A DNA stretch of 64,000 bases, taken from Pseudoclavibacter caeni (lineage in GTDB: Bacteria; Actinomycetota; Actinomycetes; Actinomycetales; Microbacteriaceae). Both the position numbers and the translations under genes were made by a program. Location of the stretch: contig NZ_WBKA01000006.1 of assembly GCF_008831125.1 (NCBI RefSeq), positions 51,370-115,369 of the forward strand, read 5' to 3'. Positions 63,524 through 64,000 of this stretch are shown in pieces; the stretch's first letter is position 1; every line of letters starts with the position of its first letter. The notes beneath the pieces were generated by a model. That model was not told the origin of the DNA. It was given only the letters and a program-made list of their open reading frames with translations, and did no database searches.

Positions 63524-63608
63524 CACGGCTCCGCACGTACGGAACAGACTGGAGAGCTGGTCGTCCGGTATCCGTCGTCGCGCACGGCTCCGGGCACGTA
63601 CGGAACAG
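63524..63608. repeat. Imperfect direct repeat, 24-26 bp
   Basis: CACGGCTCCG followed by CACGTACGGAACAG occurs at 63524-63547 and again at 63583-63608, where GG is inserted between the two blocks. The 59-bp offset puts the copies on different helix faces. The function is unknown. Confidence 0.6.
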
Positions 63609-63802
63609 GCAGCGGTGCATATGTGCGCCCGAGAACAGGAACCGGGCCTGCAGTGTCCAGACGGCATCGACGCAGCACCGCGCGGGGGCACGTCACCAGA
63701 CGGAGCACGACACAGCAGAAGTCACGTCACGATGGATGCTTTGGAGGCTCTTCGGACATCCGGTGGGGGTAGGGCGCGCCGGGTGAGTTCGCGAGGGTAG
63801 GG

Positions 63803-63860
63803 GTCGAGGTCCCCGAGGATCAGAAGTGCTAACCATCTGATTCCGACTGAGGACCTCGAC
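63803..63860 (+). repeat. Nested inverted repeat upstream of the transposase start
   Basis: GTCGAGGTCC (63803-63812) and GGACCTCGAC (63851-63860) are perfect 10-bp arms. Inside lie ATCAGA and TCTGAT. The outer right arm ends exactly at the base before the likely GTG start. It may be an IS terminal structure or may hide the start region in RNA. Confidence 0.65.
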
Positions 63861-64000
63861 GTGCTTCACCCTGCTTCGGGGTGCGCTTCCGCGCGCTCTG
63901 CGACTGATCCGTGTTCCCGCTGCGACGTTCTGCTGGGTCTTCCCGATGTCCATGTCGAGCACGTCGACCGTCGCGACGGGCTGCTGGTGGTGACGGTCTC
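63861..64000 (+). mobile_element. ISL3-family transposase, N-terminal part (continues past window)
   Basis: From GTG 63861 the frame stays open to the window edge (46 complete codons). It contains DPCSRCDVLLGLPDVHVEHV and then RRDGLLVVTV, which matches the N-terminal region of a common actinobacterial ISL3 transposase; the full gene would go on to the zinc-finger and DDE domains. The frame is open from 63801, so the start could be slightly earlier. Codon bias is weaker than in the core genes, with T-ending codons such as CCT, GCT, GAT and CTT. Intactness cannot be judged. Confidence 0.65.

Larger units (their letters stand above)
63347..63860. other. Region between the methyltransferase and the IS transposase
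   Basis: No gene is credible in these 514 bases. The composition is less GC-biased than the core. It holds a direct repeat at 63524-63608 and, from about 63760, the probable left end of the insertion sequence with a nested inverted repeat. The exact IS boundary cannot be fixed without the other end. Confidence 0.5.

Overview
The window is a 64 kb stretch of high-GC chromosome from an actinobacterium, most likely a member of the Microbacteriaceae (Micrococcales). This rests on the RpoB N-terminus, the gene order ftsH-folE-folP-folB-folK-DUF3180-DUF2520-lysS, the DUF3073 and sterol-carrier genes beside the purine genes, GTP-dependent PEP carboxykinase, and strong G/C bias at third codon positions. 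Nearly all of it is core chromosome. The only mobile DNA seen is the left part of an ISL3-like insertion sequence at the right edge. No CRISPR array, prophage or biosynthetic megacluster is visible.

Layout. 1-3479: rpoB on the minus strand, lacking only its last few codons. 3.9-6.7 kb: a Nudix-like gene and a convergent queuine-salvage pair (YhhQ-type transporter and tgt). 6.9-15.3 kb: a glutamine amidotransferase, then a collinear set of seven genes made of a small membrane protein, a TctA-like permease, the four lower mevalonate-pathway enzymes (mevalonate kinase, diphosphomevalonate decarboxylase, phosphomevalonate kinase, type 2 IPP isomerase) and an MFS transporter. 15.4-21 kb: MarR regulator, universal stress protein, Pit phosphate transporter with a small membrane partner, and a divergent TetR/drug-efflux pair with a recognisable operator. 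21.3-28.7 kb: tRNA-Ser, radA, a secreted protein, an N-acetylglutamate-synthase-like gene, clpC with a ClgR-type site, and lysS. 28.7-36.3 kb: the folate operon headed by ftsH, preceded by hpt and tilS. 36.4-45.8 kb: ppa, an M23 cell-wall peptidase, a GntR regulator, tRNA-Glu/Asp/Phe, MarR, a cold-shock gene, a luciferase-like oxidoreductase, an RND permease and DUF3073. 45.8-58.4 kb: purine biosynthesis (purM, purF, purD, purC, purSQL, purA) with small genes and nth between them. 58.5-63.3 kb: an LRV-repeat membrane protein, pckG and a SpoU/TrmH methyltransferase. 63.3-64 kb: repeats and the IS end.

A recurring feature is how genes start. At least seventeen have a TANNNT-like -10 box six to eight bases before ATG or GTG and no Shine-Dalgarno, which points to leaderless transcripts. 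Operon-internal genes instead use ATGA/GTGA overlaps or clear GGAGG-type sites. I used this to choose several starts.

I found no clear new defence or biosynthetic system. The best candidates for something undescribed are the operon linking an unusual TctA-type carboxylate permease to the lower half of the mevalonate pathway, the nested hairpin before the IS transposase, and several unassigned palindromic operators.
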